The position numbers and the translations under genes are program-made. Under the pieces are notes generated by a model. The model saw only the letters and a program-made list of their open reading frames with translations. It was not told the origin of the DNA and ran no database searches. From positions 23,078,714-23,142,713 of the forward strand of contig OX375880.1 in NCBI GenBank assembly GCA_947359465.1: a stretch of DNA of 64,000 bases, read 5' to 3'. Source of the DNA: Metellina segmentata. Lineage: Eukaryota > Arthropoda > Arachnida > Araneae > Tetragnathidae. Positions 9,492 through 21,781 of the stretch are shown in pieces (the first letter of the stretch is position 1; each line of letters starts with the position of its first letter).

Positions 9492-12168
9492 GAAGACCTC
9501 AACCTGTTGCCACTCTAAAGGTCCAATGTTTGATATGACGACAGAGAATTTGATACAATTCGAAGCCTCAGTGGAAAGAGGATATATTTTGCACACACTT
9601 TTGATATTGCACCTCCACAACTCGCCTCTGGGTTTCTGATCCTCCTGTTGAACATGAGCCAGCGTCATCTTTCACCTCCTGCTCTGTCGCGCTCTTTTTA
9701 ATCACTTGTAGAACTTTCCCATTCCACCATTGTATGTCGACACGCAGTTAAGGTCGTATTTGATTTAACGCACTTTAGGGTCGCTGTTGTTGTTGTTGTT
9801 TGTTCTTCGTCGCGCTGATAGATCACCATTTTTTCACTCGAATGATTAGCGGTCTGTAGAGGGTATATGCTTTATAACGAACTTACTATAGAGTATTTAC
9901 CACGATATTTTTCACTTCTCAATACTTGATTATACTCTGGAGTTTAACGCCGATTTGATATTAGTGGTTCGAATCGTTGAACTCAGAAAATTGAGAAAAC
10001 GTGCTGGCAAAAGGTGTAACGTGTTTTGTGTTTTCAATTCCCCTTGAATCTATTCTACAGATTAAAATGATTCTGAGAGAGTTTTCAGTGTTCGCACAAA
10101 CTACTGGTCGAGAAAATACTTCTGGTTGAGAATTGATTTGGTTTTTCGTCGTTTTGGAGTGATGTTTCTCCGACACGAAATTTTTCGTGTGGAACGATTA
10201 AAGCCAAATTTCACGGAGTAGCCATATGCAATTTTTGTATTGGGCAAGTTTTCAGTTAAGTAAAAAGGATATATATAATATAAGCCTCATGTTCAAATTG
10301 CACGAGTAACATGCCAAATTACATTACTTCCGGAATTAAACAGGAAGTCTGTAGACCCAAACATTTTATAGACGTAGAAAATCCTCTAATTTTTAATCTC
10401 TGCAGCGTTTAAAGAATGTATCGTTTTATGTTTGTAAATTTTGTCCGTGAAATAATGCTATCAAAAATAGCCCTAATCGATCAAAATGTAGTTTACCTAC
10501 ATCATGGGAGAACTGAAGAACTAAATCAGTTTTAACAAAGCCGTTCATTTCAAACTAATATTTAAATATAGTACACATTTCATAAAGCAAAATTTATTTT
10601 GCATATGGAAGATTATTTTACGGAAGTATGAACAGGGTTGTTCAAAAACGCACACTCTTTTGATCTCGGTTATAGAACTGTTTTATTTCTATAGATAGGT
10701 TTATTTTAGAGGTAAAAGGATCCATCATCCATATCCAATTTACGCGATTGCATTTCCTAACAACAATCTCTGTTACTTTGTAAACTAAGGAGAATATGGT
10801 AAAGAACTTCCCCAAGCAAAATATAATACTCCTTAGCGCTACACATCAGGAGAAAATATCTTGAAACCCTTGTATAAGGCAAGTCACATACTGACCCAAC
10901 ATCAGCCATGCGACATTAAATCGACTGAAACATACCGATTTGTCTTCTGAACAGAAACGGAGTGCACGTGTGGATGTCAAATGTTTTGTCGCATGTTCGG
11001 GTGGGGGTTCCAGTGTGTGGCCGGGCAATTTAGTTTCTTCGTTTGATTTTTTTTGACAAAAGATTGAGATTTATTCGTGAAAACGAAATAGATTTAGGGT
11101 ATGTAAAATTTTCAAATTTGATGGGGATACTGGACTTACGTGTATTATTTCAAATGGAAGATTTCAGATGATGGAGCATTTCAGAAGATCAGATATCTTA
11201 AATTAAATGTTGAAATTGATGGTGTATTTTGCTAGATTTCATTCTAATTTCAGTAATTAAAAAGATATAAGTGCATAGAGTATTTTTCTCAGTGAATTTC
11301 CTAAATAAACTTTAATGACTTTCAGTTCAATTATGTTTTATGAAGTTCTTATTCTTTTGAGCCTTATTGAACTATACATCTAGAACCTGAGGATTTTCCC
11401 CCGACGACTATGTCAAACAATTTCAGCTGGAATCTGAGAACAACTTTGAGATTGAATCCTGGTGTGACTAGGTTAATCAATGGCAACTTAGCATTCTAAA
11501 CAGACCAATTTCTTAAAAGGACAATTTAAGACATCTAATATGAAGATTTTCTCCCTAGATAATATCAAACGATCTCAGCTGGAATCTAAAAACACTTTGG
11601 AACTTAAAAAACTTTGAGATTGAATCCTTGTGTGACCAGTTTAAGCAATGGCAACTTAGCATTCTGAACACTGCCATTAAAGTACATGCTTCAATTCTGA
11701 CACTAAAAATCGTAGAAGTGACAGCATGACAAAGATAATTTTGAAATGCATTACGAATTTTTTTCTACTTCGGGTTGGATATCGTGTTGATGGATATCAG
11801 AGAGAATTCATGAAAACGTTTTTGTCACCTGAAAAAGTATTAACGTATTAGTATTACGGTAGTATAGGTTTTATAACTTTATTTAAATATCGATAAGATG
11901 ATCTTCGATCTTCTGCAAAGAAGGATTTGGGGTGACTTTTTGTATTTGTGCGAGATACGGAGTTTGAATACATGAAGGTGCTCGTTGGCTCTTACCTGGG
12001 GAGACTTAGCATCATTGTTGATGTTTCAATGTTTAAATTTTATACCGTTGATGAACTGATTGAAAAGGCAATTATAACTTGAAAGAATAAAATTATGATG
12101 AGATATATTCAATGTCTGAGTGTGTTACTTTATCCTACAACACATAATCCTGCATGAATCATACCATT
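9492..12168. other. PTP 3' UTR and intergenic DNA
   Basis: The first few hundred bases are presumably 3' UTR. A TTG microsatellite lies at 9783-9801. A repeat-like block from 10630 begins CAGGGTTGTTCAAAAA, which resembles a transposon end, but no partner end was found. No coding exon is recognised. Confidence 0.5.
11386..11675. repeat. Old direct duplication, about 150-170 bp
   Basis: CAGCTGGAATCT recurs at 11424 and 11576, and CAATGGCAACTTAGCATTCT near 11478 and 11646. Spacing differs by indels, so this is a diverged tandem duplication. Confidence 0.6.
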
Positions 12169-12345
12169 ACCAGGGCCCTCACATAGGGTACCAGGGCTCG
12201 AGATCTAAGAGAGCCCCAGTAATATGAAACAATATGGGATTAAACAAGAAGGCCTAATGGATAGTACACTGTACTCCAGATGGAATGATCGCTGACCGTT
12301 GTCAATAGCCTGTTGTGTTGCTCTGGAATGACGTTATTATCACAT
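12169..12345 (+). mobile_element. tRNA-derived SINE fragment
   Basis: GGCCTAATGGATAG resembles a tRNA A-box head and is followed by the SINE 3' block GTCAATAGCCTGTTGTGTTG, ending ACGTTATT. The middle of the SINE body is missing, so this is internally deleted or chimeric. Confidence 0.6.
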
Positions 12346-12418
12346 AATTTTTTTAAATAAAAAATAATATGTTTGCTTATCTTCATCATCATTATAATAT
12401 TATAATAATCATCATCAT

Positions 12419-14510
12419 CCCAGGAAAAAAAATCAGCAAAAAAACTTCAAAAAAAAACCCTGCAGGTTTCCTGCATGAATTTCGGACAAAAAACCTGCAG
12501 GTTTCCTGCATGAATTTCGGACAAAATTCCTGCAGGAAACCTGCAGTTTTTAAACTGTTTGTCATGATGATGACGAATGACTGGTGGCGCCATCTGGTGG
12601 TGAGATAAGTAAACACATTATTTTGGATTCATAAAAAAAAAAAAATTCGTGGGAATAACGTTGTACTAGAGCAACACAACAGGCTATTGACAATGGTCCA
12701 CGATCTATTAACAAGGGAACGAACCGAGGACAACACCTCATAACTTTGAATCACGATCAGATGATTGAACTCGAACCCGGGACCAAGGGTCTGGAGTTTA
12801 GCATGCTATCCATTAGGCCGTAACAGTCATATCCAAGCGTGGTGAATTAATGTAGTGTTTGTTTTTTCTCTGTTTTGGACTTTGTTTTTTTTCACTATGA
12901 ATAAATTGAAAATGGTTTAAAGGGGTCCAAGACACAAAAATCGTCAAATTTTCGAAACACTTTTTATTATTTTAAGAAATTATCTGTGTTTTTTTGCTTA
13001 AAAAGACGTCTAAATCATATTTCTATCTTAATTAGAACTAGAGATATAATAATTTTTGTGGTGCTTTTTGTTCTGAAAATCTAACACTCTTGACAGTTGT
13101 TGTCATGGAAACAACATCTGTCTTTAAAACTTTAAATGCGTTTTTCTCTATGTTACATTTTTTCAAGATTTCCTGTATTCAAATTGCTATAAGTCGAAAA
13201 CCGATCAAATTTAGGGGTTGAAATTTGGAATATATCTTTTTCAAACATTATACTTTAATGTCGATTCAAAAAATTTGAAACAAATATTTACTTTTAAAAA
13301 TATGACTTTTTAAAAAAAAAGTACCTTAACATTTTCATTCAAATATTTTTTATTTTTTATTAAATTAATATTTTTTAAATTGTTGAATCAAAATTAAAGT
13401 TTATAAATTTGTGAATAATTTACTGCAAGAATTTTGAAAATTGTACAAGAATATTTTGAATTTTAACAATTTAAAATTTAAAAAAAACTTTTGGAAAAAT
13501 TTTCTGTTGTGATTTTGTTTATGAGTTAGATGGGTAATCAGTACAAAAAAATTCTAAATTAATTAATAAAATTTTTTTTTCAATGTGTCCCGCACACACT
13601 TAAATTTTGTTTGGAGGGTTTTAATACTTTTACAAAATAAGAAACCAGGTGATATATTGCATAATATAAAAACTTATCACATATTATTGGTATGTGATAG
13701 GAATTTCCTGTCTTCACAATTGAATTTTTGCATTGAAAATATTCCGAAAATGTTAACATCTCATACAACAAATTCATTATAGATTAGCTTTATAATTCCA
13801 AGATATATGCAAATTATTAATTTTGTTGGGAGTTAATATAACAGACCAAATTCAGATATTTGGTATGTTGGAGAAATACATTAGATGCGTTGAAATAAAG
13901 ATTTTAATCGAATGTTGGCTAGCAGTATCAAATACAAGGTTACATTTTATGATTGGACTGAAAAATGAAATAATCGACAGTAAATGCAATTTTTTTATTA
14001 TGGAAAATTTTCACTTTTTTTTAAGAAAATATTTAAAATATATATATATATATATATATATGTTTTTATATATTAATTTTAATTAAACATAATAGTTGAT
14101 AAGTGTTTTCATAAAAACTACATTTTTTATGAAACAAAACTTTAACTTCAAACTTTATTTTTCCTTCAAAAAAACTGCAGTTTTTATGAAGGAAAAGTGC
14201 TTTTATAAAATTCCTTCATAAAAACTGCAATTTTTATGAAGGAATTTTATGAAGGCATTTTTACTGCATTTTTCCTTTATAAAAACTGCAGATTTTATGA
14301 AGGTAAAAATTAATTTGGAAAAATTATAAATTTAATTTCCGAAAAACTTGAGTACTAATGAAGGAAACCATTATTCCTTCAAAACCTCTGCATTTTCACC
14401 GCGTAAACTCTGCACTTATCTAACTGCCTTCAAAAAACCTGCATTCACCTGCAAAAAACCTTCAAAATAGATATTTTTTTGAAGGAAATATGCTGATTTT
14501 TTTTGCTGGG
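12419..14510. mobile_element. TIR-bearing element rich in CTGCAG palindromes
   Basis: The ends are CCCAGGAAAAAAAATCAGCA and, inverted, CCCAGCAAAAAAAATCAGCA. Subterminal regions carry stacked palindromes: CCTGCAGGTTTCCTGCATGA units at 12459 and 12494 on the left, and CCTTCATAAAAACTGCAG with its inverse at 14160-14310 on the right. No transposase is visible and no clear target duplication was found, so the class is open. A minus-strand SINE (12656-12830) lies inside. The core 12900-14040 is very AT-rich with an (AT)n run near 14040-14060. Confidence 0.5.
12656..12830 (-). mobile_element. tRNA-derived SINE, minus strand
   Basis: On the minus strand it reads GGCCTAATGGATAGCATGC (A-box region), GGGTTCGAGTTC (B-box), the shared body GTTATGAGGTGTTGTCCTCG, GTCAATAGCCTGTTGTGTTG, and an end near ACGTTATT. 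The head differs from the ACCAACC-type SINE at 54024, so there are at least two subfamilies. Confidence 0.7.
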
Positions 14511-14559
14511 CTGGTAGTAAGCACCCAGTATCAGTGATCCAACTTAATACTGGGACCTA

Positions 14560-14935
14560 ATTCGCAAGTGCGGTATGAGATGCATCATGCGGATTAGATC
14601 CAATTGAGTAGTGCACACATGCCTCCGGTGCCGCTGCGGCTACGCACGTCCAACTTGAGTGCAATTTGTACCGTAGTTCCTACGGCGCCGCAGCTCACCG
14701 CACACTCTTTTCCGGTATGAAGTACCTTGTTTTCATAAATAAATGGAATATAAATAATAAATGGTTGTATCCAGTAACGCTTATTTTGTTTCAAAATATA
14801 CTTTTTTACACGAAGTAAGCGAAATAAACACGTTTTCTTCGATAGAATTACTTCGGAAATGGCGCGAAATGAGAAGTTGGGCTTCTTCACCGCAGCTGCA
14901 CCGCCCGTTGAAAAATCGGATGTGTGCACCGGGAC
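14560..14935. mobile_element. Harbinger-like MITE copy, left end eroded
   Basis: Shares the body of the complete copy at 30669-31098: CGCAAGTGCGGT, GAGTAGTGCACACNTGCCTCC, GGCGCCGCA, GAAGTACCTTGTTTTCAT, then CGGATGTGTGCACCGGG at the right end. The first 40-50 bp are missing. Confidence 0.75.
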
Positions 14936-15197
14936 TTAGTTATTTTAGAATGAAACTTTTCTAAATATGAAAATATAGAAAAGTTTGATTGCATTCTTGA
15001 GTTCACTAAATTAATATATGATGTATAAAATAGAGCATTGTAATCAAATATCTGGATTACAATTCATGTGATGCCTATACTAAATCACAAAACAAAATTG
15101 AACATAGAACAGAAAATTCGACAGACAGATTTACTTAAACAAGTTCCGTCACTAAATGAAAACAAGTACTCACAGTATGCAAATTTTCACGAAAATA

Positions 15198-16449
15198 CAC
15201 TGCTGGCCACCGTAAATGAAACACCCTGAAGGAAGCATGCAAATAATATGAAATTTACAACATGCATTAGCGGAAATGAGATATGCAAATGATTAGAATT
15301 TCAGCGCAGACGCACATCACGCGCGCCTGTGGAGCCACTTCAAAGCGCTATTTAAGGCTTGGAGATTTCGACGATTTCAAGTACGGCAGTTGTGTTTTTC
15401 TTGTGGTTTTTAAAAATAACCGATCAATTATGCCTCGTAGAAAACAGCGATCATCTTTTGATCAAGTATCCGAGTTCGACAGAGGAAGGATAGTGGCCTA
15501 CCGAGATTGCGGATTATCTTTCAGGGAAATCGGTAGTCGTGTTGGACGAAACCAAACAACTGTAATGCGGATATGTGATCGTTGGATGCAGCTGGGTACG
15601 ACGAACCGACGTGTTCGATCGCATCCATCTCAGTGCACCACTTCACGTGATTACAGGCATATTGTGCGTATGGCAATGACGGATCGCTCAGCCATATCAC
15701 GAACCATAGCACAGCACATTCAGTCTGTAACGCATCATCCAGTGTCTGCGGGTGCCATTCGACGTCGTTTACAGCAGAGTGTTATGTCCGCAAGACGTCC
15801 ATTGCTTCGTCTACCCTTGACGCAGAACCACAGACGTCTCCGCTGCCAATGGTGCGATGAAAGAAAGATGTGGACGGCAGAATGGAATGAAACTGTCTTT
15901 TACTGACGAGTCGCTTCTGTCTGCAACACCACGATGGTCGGATTCGAGTATGGAGACACCGTGGAGAGAGGATGGTGAATAGCTGCGTTATGCACCGCCA
16001 CACTGGTCCTGCACCGGGTATTATGGTATGGGGCGGTATTGGATATCACTCTCGCACTCCTCTAATACGCATTGCCGATACTTTAAACAGCCAGCGCTAC
16101 ATTTCCGAGGTGTTGGAGCCAATTGTCCTTCCTTACCTTCAGGGCTTGCCCACAGCCATATTTCAACAGAATAATGCGCGACCACACGGGACACGCATTG
16201 TCCAAGGGTTCTTCGTCAATCGCCAGATTGAATTGCTTCCCTGGCCAGCTCGCTCTCAGGATCTTTCGCCGATAGAAAGCATCTCCAACAATGGTGGCTA
16301 CTCTGGCTACTGATTTTGGCAGGAACCACACTTCACAGAAGTCTATAAATTTAATCATTTGATACTTGGTCAACATGTTATCTACAAAATAAATTTTGTT
16401 GTGATATCTATTGTCTTTCTTGGTGTTGCAATTTGGGTGGCCAGCAGTG
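15198..16449. mobile_element. Complete Tc1-like transposon with TA duplication
   Basis: Terminal inverted repeats CACTGCTGGCCACC and GGTGGCCAGCAGTG are exact inverses, flanked by TA on both sides (15196-15197 and 16450-16451). The length of 1252 bp is normal for Tc1. It carries the broken transposase described next. Confidence 0.92.
15430..16310 (+). pseudogene. Tc1-like (DD34E) transposase, frameshifted
   Basis: The reading starts at ATG 15430 (MPRRKQRSSFDQVSEFDRGR), with the paired helix-turn-helix DNA-binding region of Tc1 transposases (GLSFREIGSRVGRNQTTVMR). It runs to ...WNETVFY, stopping at 15903-15905. A shift restores TDES (first catalytic Asp) just after. The rest continues in another frame: HTGPAPGIMVWGGIGYHSRT, then IFQQNNARPH, where the second catalytic Asp of QDN is Asn, then LSPIES with the final Glu. 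The C-terminus is truncated. It cannot make active enzyme, from both the frameshift and the D-to-N change. Confidence 0.9.
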
Positions 16450-16477
16450 TATATTAAACCGTGTGGACGTGTATATG

Positions 16478-17366
16478 CAGTGTGTTTCGAAACTAATGGG
16501 AAAAATGTAAAGGGTGATTTAAAAAATCTAAACAAGCAATTTTCACCATACAATGCATGGGCAGAAAGCAAGTGGTGAACCGCTAAGAGGTATCCGTCGT
16601 TACCGTTACATGAAAGAATGAAATACCTAACGGATAGAGGGGGTATTAAACAACTAGGTCCTCGTCGTAGTCGATGGGGCTTTTGTAGACGAGACTTTTC
16701 AAATGGCCCCACAGTAAAAAGTCCGGACAGGAGAGATCGGGTGGGCGTGCCGACTGAAGTGTGGTCCCACCCCGATCAATCCATCGCCCTGGGAATTTAC
16801 CGTCTAAAGCGCTTCGTACATCCAAGCTGAAATGGGGTGGTGCTCTGCTTACTGGAACCACATACGTGCTTGTATTTTGGCTGCAACAGGTTGAAGTAAG
16901 TCTGGCAATATTTGTAAAAATGTGAGGTATGTTCTGCCGTCGTCGGAATGGCAAAAGGTATGTGCCGATCAAATGGTCACCCACAATTAAAGCCCAAACA
17001 TTTACGCTGAAACGCTTTTGATACACATGAGAAAGTGTGTCGTACGGATTGTTGGATGCCCACACATGAAGGTTGTGCGTATTAGAAATGCCTTCACGAG
17101 TAAAGGTGCATTCATCCGTGAATGATATGTGACACAAAAATCAGGCTGTGCAGCTAGCTGTTGCAAAAACCAACGTGCAAACTCTACACGTGGCGTATAA
17201 TCTGCAGGTATCAAGGCGTGCACTTTCTGTGCATGGTAAGGGTGTAATCCTTCGTCCCGTAGTACTCGTCAAACAATCGATGAAATTGGTGATATGGTGA
17301 AAATTGCTTGTTTAGATGTTTTCTATCACCCCTTAAATTTTTGCCCATGAGTTTCGAAACACCCTG
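16478..17366. mobile_element. mariner-type element, 889 bp, internally deleted
   Basis: Inverted ends CAGTGTGTTTCGAAACTAAT and CAGGGTGTTTCGAAACTCAT match at 17 of 20 positions. The size is too small for a full transposase gene, so the N-terminal coding part has been deleted. It sits 29 bp from the Tc1 element at 15198, inside the same older repeat. Confidence 0.85.
16646..17330 (-). pseudogene. mariner-like transposase catalytic domain, broken
   Basis: On the minus strand, HPYHAQKVHALIPADYTPRV opens the conserved linker, then a frameshift near 17130 leads into SFTDECTFTREG (first catalytic Asp). GDHLIGTYLLP and APPHFSLDV follow; the second-Asp motif before APPH is degenerate. The end is PDLSCPDFLLWGHLKSLVY with the third Asp (DD-D type). 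The N-terminal helix-turn-helix half is absent. Non-functional. Confidence 0.85.
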
Positions 17367-17508
17367 TATAGACATACATACAGACATATAGATGGACAGA
17401 CAGACACCAAACGCTCAAGAGGCGGATTTGCCGTCAGAAGGGTTCAAAAAGGATAGAAAATTTGAAATGTACAGAAAAACACACTCCATTCTAATTTATA
17501 TAGGCTCA

Positions 17509-17585
17509 TTAAAGGATAATAATAAAATTACCTTTCACAGGTGAGTGATTTAAATTTATACAAACAATTTCTTTCTTTTTTAATA
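17509..17585. other. Short spacer between repeats
   Basis: AT-rich bases with no recognised feature between the mariner-interrupted repeat and the Helitron pair. Confidence 0.4.
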
Positions 17586-18364
17586 CTAGGGGGCTCCGCC
17601 CCCTCCTCGTTATCGCTCATCAACCCTCTATGATTCATACGCAATCATATTTACTTCGCTTAGCGAACTAAATATGATGTACTTTACGGTATACTTTTCA
17701 ACAATGAGGGGAAGGGGATTGCTTAACAATCTATCTCTATTTGGATCGCTGCTGGATTGATCCCGGACCTGTAGTACGAATTTAATTGAATTTTCATTTC
17801 CCTTCCCATTGCGATATTTATCGCATGCGCCCGAGTACCGGATATTTACCTAATTTCTTTTTCGAGATTAGCAGATCCGTATATTAGCCGACCCTTGTTG
17901 CTCGGGTAACGTTCCAAAAATTATTGGCTTTTACACGGAAATATAGTGTAAAGAGAAACAAAATGTTTTTAAAAATGTCAAGAACAAAACATTTCATTTC
18001 CTCATAAAAAAGGAAATTGTTAAATAAATAACATTGTTATAATTCAGAGGAAATCTCATCGAAGTTTTAAATTTTTTTGCTGATCCGTGTTGTAATAGCA
18101 CTTTTTAAGATTTTCATATTCTAATGTTGCTATGGAAACGGCGACAGAATTTACCAGTTCTCCTGAAAACATTGCAAACTTTCCAACGCGTACTCTCAAA
18201 TTTTATGAATGAATTAATAAAAAAATATAACTGTGTTTATCCTTATCGCTTGCTCAAAATTGTGCGTGCCCGTTTAACCACAAGACTCCCTATCACGTGA
18301 CTCGCTATCTACCAATCATAAAGCGACAAAACCTGAAAAAACATTGAAATAGTTTTTATATAGT
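17586..18364 (-). mobile_element. Non-autonomous Helitron, copy A (minus strand)
   Basis: On the minus strand the 3' end is a GC-rich hairpin (GGGGGCGGAGCCCCC) running into CTAG at 17586-17589, followed by T, the Helitron 3' signature. The opposite end near 18364 resembles copy B's TCTATTATAAAA start but is mutated. No Rep/helicase gene is present. It abuts copy B in tandem, same orientation. Confidence 0.72.
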
Positions 18365-18539
18365 ATACTAGGGGGCTCGGCCCCCTGCTTACTATCGATC
18401 GTCGACCCCCGATGATTGGTGCGCAAACATATTTAGTTAGCTTCGCGAACTATACTTTTCAACAATGAGGGGGAGGTTATTGCTTCACAATCCATCCCCA
18501 TTTGGATCGCTGCTGGATTGATCCCGGACGCGAATTTCA

Positions 18540-18857
18540 AATACGTACATTGATTCTGCAACCGGGGGCGGGGCTAACCGTAACGGCCAATGAGCACTTG
18601 CTTTTCACTACGTATGCGTTTGGACTTGGAAAATTTTGGATGGATTTAGGAAGGCCAGTGTTATGGACTTAGAAAATTTTCAACAGTGAAGTGGGAGAGG
18701 GTCTTTCTTTTGTGGGAACTAAATCATATTTTGACAGCGTAATTCAAATACATATTATTTTTTTTAGGATAATTTTACTAGGAGCTCTCAAAATGAGCGC
18801 GTGCAGAGGGAGGCACTTGCTACCCATGGGAATTATTTTCATTTAAAATTGATTTTA

Positions 18858-18897
<40 letters not shown>

Positions 18898-19417
18898 TAC
18901 TACAGGAACAGGTGAGAAGAAATTTTCTCCTCTGTAGGAATTACTCCATTTACATTTAATTCATTAAGACATTGATATTTTTTAACATTGAATAATATTT
19001 ATTCGGCAACCTCTCACGTAAAAACCACACCAAAATCGGTAATGAAAAACACACCAAAATCAGTAATAAAAAAGCTTTATGTTGGCTTAAGATCTTAATA
19101 TCCAATTACTTTTAGTAGCATATCATACGATTAAATACCAACAAAATTACGTATCAACTGTTCATTTTCTTATGTCCAATTTCTTAAGTCATTTTTTGTA
19201 TTTACGAAGTGCTTGTAGGAAGAGGACTTGTATTTTACTTGCTTTCTGTGATGTATGTTATTATTGTGATGTTCCTATTATGTAATCTATCAATAGATGG
19301 CGCCACGAAGTAAACCGTTGAGTTTTTGAAAACAGAAAGCAAGCGCTCGCGATTATTGGCCGTTACGGTTAGCCCCGCCCCCGGGTTGCAGAATCAATGT
19401 ACGTATTTGAAATTCGC
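18540..19417. mobile_element. Mutator-like MITE with 9-bp target duplication
   Basis: Terminal inverted repeats of about 65 bp begin GCGAATTTCAAATACGTACA at both ends. The flanks are ATCCCGGAC at 18531-18539 and again at 19418-19426, an exact 9-bp duplication. Long TIRs with a 9-bp duplication fit the Mutator superfamily. No transposase. It contains a long (TA)n run at 18859-18898. Confidence 0.88.
18859..18898. repeat. (TA)n microsatellite
   Basis: About 40 bp of alternating TA with one ACAT interruption. Confidence 0.95.
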
Positions 19418-19436
19418 ATCCCGGACCTCTAGTACT

Positions 19437-20449
19437 TAGAGTGCCTATATAATAAGAGTGGCGACATACGGGAAACACTTTCTGATTGGCTTAGAGACCT
19501 TTTCTACCGCCCGAAGCGGTCTTTTCCCAGCTCCCGTAGACTTAACATGGGAACTTTTTGTGTGTTCAAGAAAAACGTGTGTATATTAAATTAAAATGAA
19601 AATATAGCTTATTCGTGTTCCATTTCGTGTTCTAGAATGTTTATTTATAATTATTTTAGTGTTTTGTCAGTGTAAATTTGAAGACTTTTTAAGTAAATAG
19701 CTTTTTTTGAACAACATGCTGTTTCCCGCTACTTTGGCGATGTAAACATCGCGCCAAAGGCAGTTAGCAAGTTTTAAACTTTTGACAATGCGTTTTTTTT
19801 TAGCTGTTTCGTTATTAAAGGTTTACAATAACCTATGCCGAATTGAATCATCATAAAAGCAGAGAGTAAATTCTAGCAATGCTTTATATAAAAAGAATAA
19901 AAGAAATGTTTATATAAAAATGCTATTTTTGATGCAAACTTTCATCTTTATTTTGCTGCTAGATCTCGGAACAAAACCACCACATCAACATTTATCTGTG
20001 AATTTAGATATAAATGCGTACAAATGCTGTTAACTATTTTTTATCTTGAGATTATTCTTGTATGTTTAGGCCAATATTTGCTCATAATTTAGTTTCAATC
20101 TGTTAATTCTATTTTTCATATGAAAATGTGGTAGATTTTTTAACAAATGTGTACTGATGGTCTTCTTACATCAGATCTTATTTTATTTAACACTGAAGTT
20201 ATAAGCTTAACGTTTAACTTTATTCATTTTCTTGTTAATATTCACGAAAACAAGTTCAATAAGTCGTGAACATAAAAATTACGGGACATAAACACTATCG
20301 CCAAAAGAAAGAGAGAGGAGGAAATGTGGGAAACTGATGGAAGAAACATATTCGCCCAGCAACCGATTCTGGTAGAAAAATGGCTGCCGCGCATGTGCAT
20401 TGGGCCAAATTTGGTCCCTTGTCGCCACTCTTATTATATAGGCACTCTA
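19437..20449. mobile_element. hAT-type element, TAGAGTGCC family, single copy
   Basis: Inverted ends start TAGAGTGCCTATATAATAAG and extend through GAGTGGCGACA. The flanks are CTAGTACT at 19429-19436 and again at 20450-20457, an exact 8-bp duplication, so hAT-like. No coding capacity. Relative to the copies at 52513-55555 it lacks an internal segment of about 340 bp. It interrupts Helitron copy B. Confidence 0.9.
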
Positions 20450-21075
20450 CTAGTACTACATTAAATGAAGGTTCCCTTCCCATTCCGATATCTATCGCAT
20501 GCGCCCGAGTAACGGCAAATTACCTGCTCCTTTTGACAGATTAGCGGATCCGTATATAAGCCGACTCCCGTACTTTAGCTTTAGAAAACGTTCCAAATAT
20601 TCTCGGCTTATACACGGAAATATACTGTAAATAAAAACAAAATGTTTTTAAAAATCTCAAGAACAAAACACCTTATTTCCATATACAAAAAGGAAATTGT
20701 TAAATAAATAACATTGCTATAATTCAGAGGAAATCTCATCATAATTTTAAATGTTTTAGCTTCTCCGTGTTGTTTGTTGTAATAGTACTTTTTAATTTTT
20801 TCATATTCGACTGTTGCTATGGAAACGGCGACCGAATTTGGCGGTTGTTCTGAAAACATTGCAAACTTTTATGAATTAATTAATTAAAAAATATAACGTG
20901 TTTATCGTCTGCGCGTGCTCCAAATTAATTAACCGCAAGACTCGCTATCACGTGACTCGCTATCTACCAATCACAAAGCGAATAAACCTGAAAAAGACCG
21001 ACAAATTTTTTTTTTATAATAGATGGATAGATAGAAAAGAAAGTGTCTTTCAATGCCTGCTGGTTTTATAATAGA

Positions 21076-21781
21076 CTAGCTGAATAACCCGGCGTTGATC
21101 GGGTTGAAATGGTTAAATGTTGATTGAAAAATGAATTAGAATAATCCCTTTTCTCTTATGTAGAAAAATACAATGTTAAGTTTAGAACTCGTTTAACTTT
21201 TTTATAGTTTCTACAATTTCTTCTTCTGATGTAAATATATGCATTTAATTTCTGAATAATATCGCAATATACAAAAGATTAAGGTGTATAGTTTAAACAG
21301 AAACGAAATTCCATTGAAAAATGCAGCATTCTGAAAAACGAAACACGTGCAAAGTGTAGAATTTCGACTTCCTGAGCTGAAATAGAGCAATTCGAAAAAG
21401 GCAGAAAAATATATTGATTTAGGCTATAGTGATTTATGAAATTTAGTAATGCTCAAATGGGACCGCGACATTTCCCTGAATTAATTCAAATACACAAATC
21501 CTGTGGAACGTGTTTTCTTGTCAATATTCATTTATTGCAAGAAAACAAACTTTGGATTTTAAAATTGAGGCTCCGAGGGACGTTTTCAGGACTACCTGTG
21601 TGCCAATTTTATAGTTGTAAGTGCTATAAATTGGTATGAAGACAGAAAAGTAACAGCCGATGTTTTCCGCAGTGTTCTAAAGTATAAGTGCACTAAATTT
21701 GGTGTCGATTGGTCAAACGGTGTAAATTTGTATTGAATATATACACACACATGAACATCCTTTCTATATATACGAGTATGA
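21076..21781 (-). mobile_element. Helitron-like repeat, CCCGG-hairpin family
   Basis: On the minus strand the 3' end reads ACCCGATCAACGCCGGGT (hairpin) then TATTCAGCTAG and T, a Helitron-type terminus. The body shares landmarks with 37543-38150 and 39985-40618. The other end near 21781 (TCATACTCGTATATATAG) is less certain. Confidence 0.6.

Larger units (their letters stand above)
14960..17508 (-). mobile_element. Helitron-like repeat (copy 2), interrupted by two Tc1/mariner elements
   Basis: Pieces 14960-15197, 16450-16477 and 17367-17508 together match the copy at 5336-5752 in order (GAACATAGAACA, CACTAAATGAA, GTGTGGACGTGTAT, GACAGACAGACACCAA, GGATAGAAAA, ACTCCATTCT). The gaps are filled by elements at 15198-16449 and 16478-17366, so this repeat is older than both. 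Confidence 0.6.
18368..21023 (-). mobile_element. Non-autonomous Helitron, copy B, interrupted twice
   Basis: The 3' hairpin (CCCCCT/AGGGGG around 18372-18387) and CTAG at 18368-18371 are followed on the minus strand by T; the 5' end TCTATTATAAAA ends at 21023 preceded by A. This is the expected A|TC...CTAG|T insertion. Removing the two nested elements (18540-19417, 19437-20449) leaves about 750 bp collinear with copy A. Confidence 0.8.

Noticed and set aside
12369..12616. Overlapping frames on both strands (79 and 74 codons)
   Set aside because: They translate palindromic CCTGCAGG repeats; symmetrical sequence gives open frames on both strands.
16083..16712. 209-codon minus-strand open frame
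   Set aside because: It crosses the end of one transposon, an older repeat and the start of another, and is antisense to recognisable transposase.
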